Positions 34,811 through 43,443 of a stretch of 64,000 nucleotides of DNA are shown here, piece after piece. The notes beneath the pieces were generated by a model. It was not told where the DNA came from. It did not search any database and saw only the letters and a list, made by a program, of their open reading frames with translations. Positions within the stretch are counted from its first letter, which is position 1. The number at the start of each line of letters is the position of its first letter. The stretch comes from Bacteroidota bacterium (GTDB lineage Bacteria > Bacteroidota > Ignavibacteria > SZUA-365): positions 32,720 through 96,719 of the forward strand of contig JAEYUG010000119.1 of the NCBI GenBank assembly GCA_023432805.1, given 5' to 3'. The position numbers and the translations under genes are program-made.

Positions 34811-37800
34811 CTACTTCATCAGGTGCATCATCCGTGTGATGACCGTTGCACCCGCTTCAAGACGATACACGTAGACGCCACTGGCGAGGTCGCGTGCATC
34901 GAGCTCGATCGTATGGCGGCCTGCAGCATGCTGCGATTCCTTCAATGTACGTACGACCTGTCCGTGCATGTCCAGAATGCGAATGGCAACGGGGCCTGCG
35001 CTGGGAACATCATATACGATCGTGGTTGTTGGATTGAATGGGTTCGGGTAGTTCTGATGCAGCGCAAACGCACCTGGGGTCGGAAGTGTCGGCGCACTGA
35101 CAATGGTGCCGGAGAAGGAAATGATCTTCTCGGACGTGTTCACACCGTCGCTTGCGATAACACGCAGTTTGTAGCTCGAACCCTGTCGCACGTTGAGGCG
35201 AGTGGCGACACTATCCTGGCCTTCCCAATAGATGAGCTTCCATGTGGCACCATCGTCGTCGCTGACGTACACGGTGTACCAGAAGGTGGTTTCGCCATCG
35301 GTGTCGGTTGCACGCCACGTGGCAATCACCGAGTCGGAGGCCTTGACCTGCGATCCATCCTGCGGATACGTAATATCGACGACAGGTGCATTGCTTGTAA
35401 TGATGCGCTCGGCGATCGTGCTGCCGTTGGATTCGACGATCACGCGCTTGACTGCATCGGAGAACGGGGCGACAAATGCGAAGTACTCTTTGGTGAATTG
35501 CGGATTCTCGCCGGCTTCATCCAGACCGAGGGCGACAAAGGTCGGGCGGTAGAAGTATCGGCTGAGTGTGGAACCAGCCGCGTCGAGGAATTTGATCGTA
35601 TGCGTCGAGTAGGTCGAATCCATCATCGACGAGTAAACGGCCTGATCAATCTTTACCCAGGGACCGAACGAAACGTGTTTGGTCGTGCTGTCAACCATGC
35701 CTTCGACCAGGATGGCCTTTCCAGCGGAAGGATTGCCATATCCAGTGAAATCCTTCTGGCGAGACATGAGCTTCGAATACTCGAATTCGCTGATCCAGCG
35801 GGTGTAGTTGTACGACGAGTTTGCAAGCTTGGCATTGCCCATGAAGCAATGCGATTTTTGCAACTGGTCCGCCTTGTTTCGTGTTCCCGTATGGATAACA
35901 CGCGGGATGCTCGTATCCATGCCATCGTTGATGTCCAGACCGATGTACGCGATCTGATACTGCTCCATCTGATCCTCATTCGTCGGATCGAGATCCTGGC
36001 GGCGCAAACCGAAGCTGTGGCCGAGGTCGTGCGCGAGGAAGTAGTGGCTTTGCGATGAGGTGACCGAAAGATCGTATATGCCCGACCAGCTAAGTGTCTG
36101 TGAGAGGCGACGCGCAAAGTCATATTGATGCAAGCGGGAACCGAACCAGTCGCGATGCACGGCGAACACATACCGGTCATACATCGGGTTTGCAGTACGC
36201 ATGATCTTGTACGACTTCATGATGTAGTACTGCCAGGTTTCCGGACGCAATGTATCTGGATAGATCCACTGGTAATCTGCAACCCTGGGATCAATGGTGA
36301 CGGACAACTGGCCCTTGTTCATAGGCCAGGCACGTTCGATGAACGAAAGGGTGGAGTCGCGCCATGCGGGAAGCAGCGACGCGTGACCGGTCGGCATGTT
36401 GTCGAACGGTTGGACGAAGATGGTTGCATTCGCGCTTCCGTCATTGCCCCATCGTGTCGATATCGCGGTGCCGCTGATTGTAAGCACGTTGTTGTTGTCA
36501 TTCGACTCGATGATGCGGCCCTTCGTGTTGACGGCATCAGGGGGGTCAACAGTTACGACGACATTGAAGGGACCAGCACTGAGGCCGGCATCAGGGATCG
36601 GAATGATCAAGGTCGGAGATTCCATTCCGGGAAGAGCAATCTCGGCGACGGGATTCTCCATCTGATATTGGATTCCAACATTCTGTTTCTTGTACACATA
36701 GAATGTATCGTATGTCTTGCCGTTGACCTCGACCCGCACCTTGAAGGGAGATGGAACGGCCTCCGTCGTGCCGATGATCGCGCGAACGGCAAAGGACTTG
36801 TCTGCGATGATGGATGTCGCCATCTCGTTGACTTGAATGATCGCTGCCTCAAGGACTTCAAGATCTGCACCTTCCGGTTCCCCGACGGCGATGAGATAGG
36901 CCATGTCGATGCACTGCGTCGCAGTGAAGTATGCTTCGAGTGAGATGGCATCCTTGTATGTGTAGGGGACCTTAACAGACACGGTGGCGCGACCGGATGC
37001 GTCGGTGATCGCCTGACCGGTGGTGAGGGTCGATCCCATGATGCGGAACTCATAGTTGATCCGCGCACCTACCGAGTCCCTGCCCGACAGCACCTCGTAC
37101 ATGTGCATGCTGAATGTCACACTGTCTTCGCCGTTGGCTGTGATCGATCGCTTGTCGGGTCCGATGTCCAACCAGTAACTTGTGCGGGGATAGAGTGCAC
37201 GCAGGAAAGGATCGAAATGCGCGCGTCTTCCGAGTCGCTGCGAGTTGGTTGGTCCCGTGCACTGGCCCCAGTAGTTTTTCGTCAGATCGATCGTATCGCA
37301 ATCGACGATCGAAATGATTGTGCCGTCAACACCCTCGCGCTGAAATTCGTTGAAATTGATGTGCACGCTGTCGACTGCATTCGAAGGAAAACCGGCAGAC
37401 AGGGAGGAAATGGTGATGATGCACGTTGCTTCGAAGACGTTGTACTGAACGGTCGACTGATTGCTCAACGACACGCTTCCATTCGACTGAAACGTGGAAT
37501 GTGTCATCGAAGTCGGAGTGAATGTCGGTCGGAGCTGTGCCTGTCCATTGTTGCGGAATGTGCAATTCGTGAACGACTTGCCGCGGATGATGCCGTCGTA
37601 CTCAACGATGCAGCCGTCTGCCTGAGAGACGCCCTGGATCGTGCTTTCGTTTCGGACGGTGCAACCGGTCATCGTGATATTGTAGAGCTTGTCGTCGACG
37701 AATGCGAAGTCGTTCCGGTTCTGATCGGTCAGCCATGTGAAGATGCAGTTGCTGAAGGAACTCGGATACGAACTGAGGATGAAAATATCACTCGCGATGA

Positions 37801-38461
37801 ACGTGAGTCCTTCACAGGGGCCGACCTGACCAGTGCTGGTGATATTGAGATCTCGCAGCGTGCCACCTGTCGCTGTGAATTTTCCAGGTGTCTGTTGTGC
37901 GTCCAGACTCCCATACACCTTGATCCCGAGCACCTTTCCGGCGAATGTCGCATCATAACTGACGTACCCACCTGGACGGATGTGGAAGTCACCACCCGGA
38001 ACGACAGCATCACCAATGAAAACGCCGGAAGGCATGATGAACAGTGAATCGGTCAAATCCGCTTGAATGGCGACTTCGTCACGGCGTGTCAGATAGCCCT
38101 TGATTTCTCCGCCTACGACGGGACCGACTGCGGTCGCCACCACGTTCGTCACCGGAGTGCCGCCACTTGCGGGGTATGCGCGGTACTCATAGGTGTAGTA
38201 GTTGCCCTTTACAAGGCCGTTGTCCGTCACGATTCCACCGTTCGGCCCCCCTGCGGTGATTTCACCGAGTTTTTTCGCACCTCGGAAGAACTCCACACGA
38301 CTGAACTGCGGATTGGTCAGTTTGCCCAAGTACAAATCGGCTGATGTCGGGCCGTTGTAGATGAGAATGCCGAACTGTCCGGGATTCTGTGCCTGCACGC
38401 TCCCAATCGCGAGCAGAAACAGAATGGCCGCCGACAGCGTGAAACTAGTAGCTCTCGTCAT
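34811..38461 (-). CDS. Large secreted protein with beta-helix region and T9SS-type sorting domain
   Basis: The 1216-residue protein has a signal peptide (ending SVQAQ), a long Thr/Asn-rich region (about 150-420) that looks like a right-handed beta-helix (repeated short strands with N/G turns, ending NYWGQCTGP), an Ig/CARDB-like stretch, and then a segment around 810-820 with HDLGHSFGL, which resembles the metzincin HExxHxxG motif but has Asp in place of Glu. A fibronectin-like domain follows. The last 85 residues (NYPNPFNPTTT...SGVYVYRLEAG) form a C-terminal sorting domain of the type IX kind. A surface-bound or secreted role is expected; enzyme activity is uncertain. Confidence 0.85.
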   Translation of the reverse strand: MTRATSFTLSAAILFLLAIGSVQAQNPGQFGILIYNGPTSADLYLGKLTNPQFSRVEFFRGAKKLGEITAGGPNGGIVTDNGLVKGNYYTYEYRAYPASGGTPVTNVVATAVGPVVGGEIKGYLTRRDEVAIQADLTDSLFIMPSGVFIGDAVVPGGDFHIRPGGYVSYDATFAGKVLGIKVYGSLDAQQTPGKFTATGGTLRDLNITSTGQVGPCEGLTFIASDIFILSSYPSSFSNCIFTWLTDQNRNDFAFVDDKLYNITMTGCTVRNESTIQGVSQADGCIVEYDGIIRGKSFTNCTFRNNGQAQLRPTFTPTSMTHSTFQSNGSVSLSNQSTVQYNVFEATCIITISSLSAGFPSNAVDSVHINFNEFQREGVDGTIISIVDCDTIDLTKNYWGQCTGPTNSQRLGRRAHFDPFLRALYPRTSYWLDIGPDKRSITANGEDSVTFSMHMYEVLSGRDSVGARINYEFRIMGSTLTTGQAITDASGRATVSVKVPYTYKDAISLEAYFTATQCIDMAYLIAVGEPEGADLEVLEAAIIQVNEMATSIIADKSFAVRAIIGTTEAVPSPFKVRVEVNGKTYDTFYVYKKQNVGIQYQMENPVAEIALPGMESPTLIIPIPDAGLSAGPFNVVVTVDPPDAVNTKGRIIESNDNNNVLTISGTAISTRWGNDGSANATIFVQPFDNMPTGHASLLPAWRDSTLSFIERAWPMNKGQLSVTIDPRVADYQWIYPDTLRPETWQYYIMKSYKIMRTANPMYDRYVFAVHRDWFGSRLHQYDFARRLSQTLSWSGIYDLSVTSSQSHYFLAHDLGHSFGLRRQDLDPTNEDQMEQYQIAYIGLDINDGMDTSIPRVIHTGTRNKADQLQKSHCFMGNAKLANSSYNYTRWISEFEYSKLMSRQKDFTGYGNPSAGKAILVEGMVDSTTKHVSFGPWVKIDQAVYSSMMDSTYSTHTIKFLDAAGSTLSRYFYRPTFVALGLDEAGENPQFTKEYFAFVAPFSDAVKRVIVESNGSTIAERIITSNAPVVDITYPQDGSQVKASDSVIATWRATDTDGETTFWYTVYVSDDDGATWKLIYWEGQDSVATRLNVRQGSSYKLRVIASDGVNTSEKIISFSGTIVSAPTLPTPGAFALHQNYPNPFNPTTTIVYDVPSAGPVAIRILDMHGQVVRTLKESQHAAGRHTIELDARDLASGVYVYRLEAGATVITRMMHLMK

Positions 38462-38585
38462 AAAAAAACCTCACTGGATGGATAATTGCACGACGTGAAA
38501 TCTCCTGTATGGAAGGGCAGACGTCGAAACATCCGACGCAGCCAGTGCATGAGGGGAGACTACGGAGGGCTGTTGCAAGACAAAC

Positions 38586-38617
38586 CAAAAACTACGCTGA
38601 ACCATGCGGAAATGCAA
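38586..38617 (-). promoter_or_regulatory. Predicted promoter of the large secreted-protein gene
   Basis: On the minus strand TTGCAT (38617-38612), 17 bases, then TAGTTTTTG (38594-38586). It would give a leader of about 120 bases before the ATG at 38461. The 246-base region between this gene and birA contains no other strong element that I can see. Confidence 0.45.
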
Positions 38618-38707
38618 GGTGAACTGAAGGCTCCTCCATCGATTCAGAGTCCTGCATGCTGTTCCCGGGTTCTCCCGGGCATTGTAGGCAGTTTCATATA
38701 TTACGCG

Positions 38708-39448
38708 ATGACTCCAATGAAGCATCATCGCATACATCACGCACGCATCGACTCCACGAATACACATGCGCGTGCACTCGCAACCTCCGGCGCAGAAGAT
38801 GGGACGATCGTCACCGCCGACTTCCAGACACAGGGGCGCGGCCGACTCGACCGAAACTGGGTCTCGCAGCCCGGCGTGAATCTTCTGGTTTCCTGCATCC
38901 TGTATCCACCTCGACCGATGGATGAGTGGGGTGGCATCCCGCTGCTGGCCGGTCTGGCTGTGGCTGACGCCGTTGAGCACGTCTCGGCCTGTACTGCCGT
39001 CCTGAAATGGCCGAACGATGTGCTTGTAAACAATAGGAAGATCGCCGGTGTGCTTGTCGAGGCCGGTCAGGGGGCACCGCGTGCCTGGTGTGTGATTGGG
39101 GTGGGGATCAATGTCAACCAGAGAGCATTCGAGGGAGCATACAGACTCGACCCCACATCACTGCTCCTCGCATCCGGCCGAATGCATGATGTGGAAGCCG
39201 TGCTCGACGGATTCCTCTCTGCACTCGACCGATGGTACGCGATCTGGAAGGCGGAAGGGACTGCATCCATTGTCCGCTCCTGGAAACAGGGGTCCGATGT
39301 TGTCGGGTCCGTGCGGGATATCGAGGACGGGGAGTGCGTTCAACGAGTGACCGTCCTCGATGTGAACGAGGATGGATCGTTGCTCGTGCGCCATGCTGAT
39401 GACAGCCAGACACGCATGTACGCGGGTGATCTCTCCGTTGCCATATGA
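38708..39448 (+). CDS. birA: Biotin-[acetyl-CoA carboxylase] ligase, no DNA-binding domain
   Basis: BirA attaches biotin to carrier proteins such as AccB. The 246-residue product contains the catalytic core only: DSTNTHARALA, then the biotinyl-AMP loop GRGRLDRNWVSQPGVNL, LKWPNDVLVNNRKIAGVLVE and GVGINVNQ. The N-terminal winged helix of the regulatory E. coli type is absent, so it should be a plain ligase. I start at ATG 38708 (ATG 38717 also fits), not at the in-frame ATG 38486, whose extension is not BirA-like. Its stop overlaps the desulfurase start (ATGA). Confidence 0.92.
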   Translation: MTPMKHHRIHHARIDSTNTHARALATSGAEDGTIVTADFQTQGRGRLDRNWVSQPGVNLLVSCILYPPRPMDEWGGIPLLAGLAVADAVEHVSACTAVLKWPNDVLVNNRKIAGVLVEAGQGAPRAWCVIGVGINVNQRAFEGAYRLDPTSLLLASGRMHDVEAVLDGFLSALDRWYAIWKAEGTASIVRSWKQGSDVVGSVRDIEDGECVQRVTVLDVNEDGSLLVRHADDSQTRMYAGDLSVAI

Positions 39449-40614
39449 CAGATCCGAGGCCCATGATGTATCTCGATCATGCTGCAACCACGCCGCTGGA
39501 TCCGGAGGTGCTCGCATGCATGATGCCATATGTCACGAACGTGCAGGGGAATCCTTCATCCGTGCATGCTGCAGGCCGTCGCGCCCGCGCGGCGATCGAA
39601 CGAGCTCGCGAGCAGGTGGCGTCACTGGTCGGTGCACACCCGGCAGAAGTTGTCTTCACGAGTGGAGGCACGGAGGCGGATAGCTTCGCGTTGCACATCG
39701 CAGCAGCGTTCGCCACCGGACAGCGCGCCACATGGGTGAGCTCGACTGCTGAGCACCATGCCATCCTCGTACCGATGATGCGGCGCATGAAGCGCGGCGG
39801 AGCGGTTCAACTGCTCGATGTCGATGCCACAGCGCGCGTGCCCGAGGAAGCGGTCATCAGTGCTCTGGATGAGCATGTGGCGTTGCTCTCTCTCATGCAT
39901 GTCAACAACGAGACGGGCGTGGTGTGTGACATCGCCGCAATGGCGGCGCATGCACATCAGGTCGGGGCACTCTTTCACACAGACGCCGTGCAGTCCGCCG
40001 GCAAGCTCCCGCTCGATGTACATGCCATGGCGCTCGACCTCGTGTCGATCTCCGCGCACAAGCTGCAGGGACCCAAGGGTACGGGCGCGTTGATCGTTCG
40101 AAGAGGGATCGACGTCGATCCACTTCTCCCTGGTGGTGCGCAGGAACGTGGTCGGCGCGGAGGCACCGAGAATGTTGCGGCGATCGTGGGATTCGGCGCT
40201 GCGGCGCAGCGTGCTCTCGAACAGCGTGAGACGCGCGTGTCGCAATGGCTTCGCCAGCGCGGCGACTTCCTTTCGATGCTGCGTCGTACACATCCATCGA
40301 TCGTGGTGAACGGCGAAGGTGCTTCCCTGCAACCCGGCATCCTCAGTGTGTCCTTTCCCTTCGCCGCGTTCGGTATCGATGGAGAGGCGCTGCTGCTGCG
40401 CATGGATCTGGAGGGGGTCGCGATCTCGAGCGGTTCGGCATGTACGGCGGGCTCGGTGGAGGCCTCGCATGTCATGCAGGCCATCGGGCATGACGAGGCC
40501 ACGGCGCGTGCAACCGTGCGGATATCCCTCGGCGCGCAGACGACGGACGCCGAGGTGCGTGATGCTTCGGAAATATTGGTGAGGATTGTGGAGGAGATGC
40601 GGCGAAGGCCGTGA
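39445..40614 (+). CDS. Cysteine desulfurase (NifS/IscS family)
   Basis: The 389-residue PLP enzyme removes sulfur from cysteine for Fe-S clusters or thiolated tRNA. It has MYLDHAATTPLDPEV at the N-terminus, the PLP-binding lysine in SISAHKLQGPKG (around residue 205) and the active-site cysteine in SSGSACTAGS (around residue 330). Length is typical for the IscS/NifS class. No iscU, tusA or thiI gene is adjacent, so the acceptor is unknown. It is coupled to birA; both relate to cofactor handling. It converges with the Ppx/GppA gene. Confidence 0.93.
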   Translation: MTDPRPMMYLDHAATTPLDPEVLACMMPYVTNVQGNPSSVHAAGRRARAAIERAREQVASLVGAHPAEVVFTSGGTEADSFALHIAAAFATGQRATWVSSTAEHHAILVPMMRRMKRGGAVQLLDVDATARVPEEAVISALDEHVALLSLMHVNNETGVVCDIAAMAAHAHQVGALFHTDAVQSAGKLPLDVHAMALDLVSISAHKLQGPKGTGALIVRRGIDVDPLLPGGAQERGRRGGTENVAAIVGFGAAAQRALEQRETRVSQWLRQRGDFLSMLRRTHPSIVVNGEGASLQPGILSVSFPFAAFGIDGEALLLRMDLEGVAISSGSACTAGSVEASHVMQAIGHDEATARATVRISLGAQTTDAEVRDASEILVRIVEEMRRRP

Positions 40615-40632
40615 AGTGTGAGGATGGCGGAC

Positions 40633-41556
40633 TCAACTGCCGTGGGAAGCCTCTCGTAACGCAACACCGTAGCGAAGTCCGCGACCGCTGATGTGGACGT
40701 GATCGACAGCGCGTGCATCCATGATCGACTGCAGAATCATAAGGCCCGCGAGAAGGATGTCAGCCCTCCCGGGATCCACATGGTATCGGCTGATCAATGC
40801 GTCGTTCGTCAGTGGACGCAGGAGTGCAACGAGCTCGTGAACCCGGGTACGCGCGAGAGTGTGGCCTGCGACAGCCGGATCGTCGATGCGTTCAACACCC
40901 AGATCGATGGCGGCCAGGCTCGTTGCCGTTCCGGCGACGGCAACGAGGGTCGTCGTGGCTGCCTCGAAATCGGGAAACCCGCGCACTGTGTGCCGAAGGG
41001 CATCGCGCAATGCAGCATGCTCTTCGGGCAGTGGGGGAGCGTGGTGGAGAAACTGTTCGGTCATGCGTACACAACCGATGTCCATGCTCAGATGCGCGTC
41101 GAGGTGGTGTTCACTCCCGATGGCGAGTTCGGTGCTCCCGCCGCCGATGTCGAGGACGGCATAGCGTGCGGTCGGGTCCGAAGGGAAGCCGGAAACCGCA
41201 CCACGGAAGGTGAGGATCGCTTCATCATCGCCACTCAGGACTTCGATGTCCACCTCGCAGCGTGCAGACATCGCCGCAAGAAAGGAATCACGATTGACGG
41301 CATCCCGTATGGCGCTTGTGCCCGTCGCAACAAGACGTGCAACGCCGGCCGCGCGCGCCATGGCAACATAGTCTGCGAGAATGACCGCACAACGATCGAA
41401 TGCATCTGTGCTGATCAGGCGAAGGGCGTCCACCTGCTGTCCCACACGGGCAAAACGCTGTTCATCATGCAGCACGCGACGCATGCCCGATGCGTCGATG
41501 TCGCAGATCAGCAGCAGAACAGTGTTGGTTCCAATGTCGATGACGCCGATGCGCAT
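40633..41556 (-). CDS. Ppx/GppA-family phosphatase
   Basis: The 307-residue protein begins MRIGVIDIGTNTVLLLI, the phosphate-1 ATPase-like motif of exopolyphosphatase/guanosine pentaphosphatase, followed by the phosphate-2 motif VLDIGGGSTELAIG. It is short, the single-domain form without the C-terminal HD domain. Such enzymes cleave polyphosphate or pppGpp; the substrate cannot be chosen from the sequence. I start at ATG 41556, eight bases after prmA; the longer frame to 41604 is inside prmA. It is the last gene of the peptidase operon. Confidence 0.88.
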   Translation of the reverse strand: MRIGVIDIGTNTVLLLICDIDASGMRRVLHDEQRFARVGQQVDALRLISTDAFDRCAVILADYVAMARAAGVARLVATGTSAIRDAVNRDSFLAAMSARCEVDIEVLSGDDEAILTFRGAVSGFPSDPTARYAVLDIGGGSTELAIGSEHHLDAHLSMDIGCVRMTEQFLHHAPPLPEEHAALRDALRHTVRGFPDFEAATTTLVAVAGTATSLAAIDLGVERIDDPAVAGHTLARTRVHELVALLRPLTNDALISRYHVDPGRADILLAGLMILQSIMDARAVDHVHISGRGLRYGVALREASHGS

Positions 41557-41564
41557 AGGAGCGA

Positions 41565-42416
41565 TCAGGCCTGTTCCCCGCGGCGAACATGCATCGCACA
41601 CCATTCGTTTTCGCGCAGCGTTTCAATGTGCACGAATCCATCCGCGCTCACGGCCGCGCGCATGTCGTCGAGATCCGTCGCATAAAAACCGGAAAGAAGC
41701 AGATCAGATCCCGTATGCGTCATGCTGCGGAAGAGACCCATGAGGCCGATGTTGTCGTTGCGCGTGATGTTCGAGAGAATCATGTCGAAGACCCCGTCCC
41801 GCTCATCGACCGTGCCTTCACGGAAGAGCATGCCGTCGGCGATTCCGTTGCGCACGCGGTTCTCTTCGGCATTGTCGAAGGACCATGCATCGATGTCGAC
41901 GCCGATCACATCAGTGGCACCACAGCGTCGTGCGGCGATTGCGAGCACTCCCGTTCCCGTGCCCACGTCGAGGACGCGGCGTCCCTCGACATCGATGCCA
42001 CCGAGCAGCCGCAGCATCAGGCGCGTCGTTTCGTGATACCCGGTTCCGAACGACATCTTCGGATCGATCGTCAGCACGATCGTGCCTTCGGGGGCTTCCA
42101 CCGGATGCCAGCTGGGCGCGATGATGAACCGATCGGACACACGGATGGGCTGGATGCTTTCCTCCCATTCCGCATTCCAATTCTGTGGGGGGACTTCTTC
42201 GACGACTGGGACAAGATGGGGGAAGGAAGCGTCAAGCATGCCGCGAACAGCATGCGCATGCCGCGTCCATCCCTCGGCGCTGAACCAGCATGCCCAACTC
42301 GCATCCTCGTCGAGGAAGCCGAGCGGTTCGAAATCCATCAGCATGGCCTGCGCGGTTTCTCGCGTGTCGTCGTTCGGGAAGCGTAGCTGGATGTAGGGTC
42401 TGGTCGTCGGCATCAT
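41565..42416 (-). CDS. prmA: Ribosomal protein L11 methyltransferase-like enzyme
   Basis: PrmA methylates ribosomal protein L11. The 283-residue protein has an N-terminal alpha/beta domain and a Rossmann methyltransferase domain with FGTGYHETTRLMLRLL, the SAM motif VLDVGTGTGVLAIAARRCGATDVIGVDID and the NPPY-equivalent SNITR, matching PrmA. The start is one of two neighbouring ATGs (42416 or 42413). It follows the M28 peptidase gene by 25 bases in the same operon. Confidence 0.88.
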   Translation of the reverse strand: MMPTTRPYIQLRFPNDDTRETAQAMLMDFEPLGFLDEDASWACWFSAEGWTRHAHAVRGMLDASFPHLVPVVEEVPPQNWNAEWEESIQPIRVSDRFIIAPSWHPVEAPEGTIVLTIDPKMSFGTGYHETTRLMLRLLGGIDVEGRRVLDVGTGTGVLAIAARRCGATDVIGVDIDAWSFDNAEENRVRNGIADGMLFREGTVDERDGVFDMILSNITRNDNIGLMGLFRSMTHTGSDLLLSGFYATDLDDMRAAVSADGFVHIETLRENEWCAMHVRRGEQA

Positions 42417-42441
42417 GGATTGGTGCAGGGAGTGCGAAAGG

Positions 42442-43443
42442 TCAGGCGGATGGCTTGTGCCCGTAGACGACATACAGCACGACACGCCCCACGTCGCGCA
42501 ACGTGGCAGGGGAACATTGCTCGGGTGTATCGCGATGCGTATGCCAGTACTTGCGACGCTCGACGGGATCACTGTGTCCGACGAGCGAGGCGTCGATGAT
42601 GTTCGCGGTCTTCACACCCGCCGCTGTGCTCAGGAAGACATGGTCGTCGAGAATGCCGCTGTGTGATTCGGCAACGAAACGGGGGATGGAGAGATCGCGT
42701 GCAGCCTCCCAGATCATGCGCACGACATCCGGAGCATAGCGGAGGGAGAGTTCCTCCTGCACGAAGCGCGCATCGGCATCGCCCACAAGGTCGAGAAGGA
42801 TGCCGAACATCAGGCCGCTGCCAGGTGCAAGGGAGGCAGAGTAGTACTTGCTGCCCAGACAGTACATGCTTTCGTCGCCTTCGCGACCGTAGTCTTCGCC
42901 GTCGAAGAGCACGATGTCCACCCCGACCGAAGGTGGATTCTTGGCGAAGATCTCCGCCAGATGCAGCAGGACGGCCACACCGCTCGCGCCATCATTTGCA
43001 CCAAGGATAGGCTCGCCTTGACGCGCTGGACTCGTTTCGCGGTCGGCTCTGGGACGCGAATCCCAATGCGCCGCGAGCAGTATGCGCTGTTTCGCAGCGG
43101 GATTGAACCGGGCAATGACATTGGTCAGTGCCAGACGCTCCCCGTCGTACCCGGGCATCTCGAAGCGCTGCAGGACGACCTCGCCGGCAAGCGGAGTCAG
43201 GAAACGTTCGAAGAACGCGAGACATGAGTCATGTGCAGGCGTGTTTGGTGCGCGCGGACCAAAGTCCGTCTGCGAACGCAGCAGTTCCATGCTTCGCGCG
43301 CCGGAAAAATCCGGCAGTGAAAAGTCGGGGGCATACACGATGGGGAGCTTCGTCTCGGATGCCTCCGAGTCCTTCTTGCCGCCGCATCCGGCAAGGAGGA
43401 ACGCGCACGCAAAGACCATGGTGAACAGCGCGCGGTGCATCAT
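42442..43443 (-). CDS. M28-family aminopeptidase-like lipoprotein
   Basis: The 333-residue lipoprotein has the lipobox FLLAGC|GGK and an M28 zinc peptidase domain: AHWDSRPRAD and GANDGASGVAVLLHLAEIF carry the first zinc ligands, DGEDYGREGDE the catalytic/bridging acids, then a C-terminal segment with a histidine (SLVGHSDPV). The closest look-alikes are glutaminyl-peptide cyclases and M28 aminopeptidases; the sequence does not separate these. Anchored at the membrane, it could act on peptides made by the secreted proteases encoded just upstream. The start ATG overlaps the preceding stop by four bases; the second ATG is three bases later. Confidence 0.85.
   Translation of the reverse strand: MMHRALFTMVFACAFLLAGCGGKKDSEASETKLPIVYAPDFSLPDFSGARSMELLRSQTDFGPRAPNTPAHDSCLAFFERFLTPLAGEVVLQRFEMPGYDGERLALTNVIARFNPAAKQRILLAAHWDSRPRADRETSPARQGEPILGANDGASGVAVLLHLAEIFAKNPPSVGVDIVLFDGEDYGREGDESMYCLGSKYYSASLAPGSGLMFGILLDLVGDADARFVQEELSLRYAPDVVRMIWEAARDLSIPRFVAESHSGILDDHVFLSTAAGVKTANIIDASLVGHSDPVERRKYWHTHRDTPEQCSPATLRDVGRVVLYVVYGHKPSA

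Noticed and set aside
38664..38679. CCCGGG-TTCT-CCCGGG upstream of birA
   Set aside because: CCCGGG is itself palindromic, so the inverted repeat is trivial; no T-tract or known motif.
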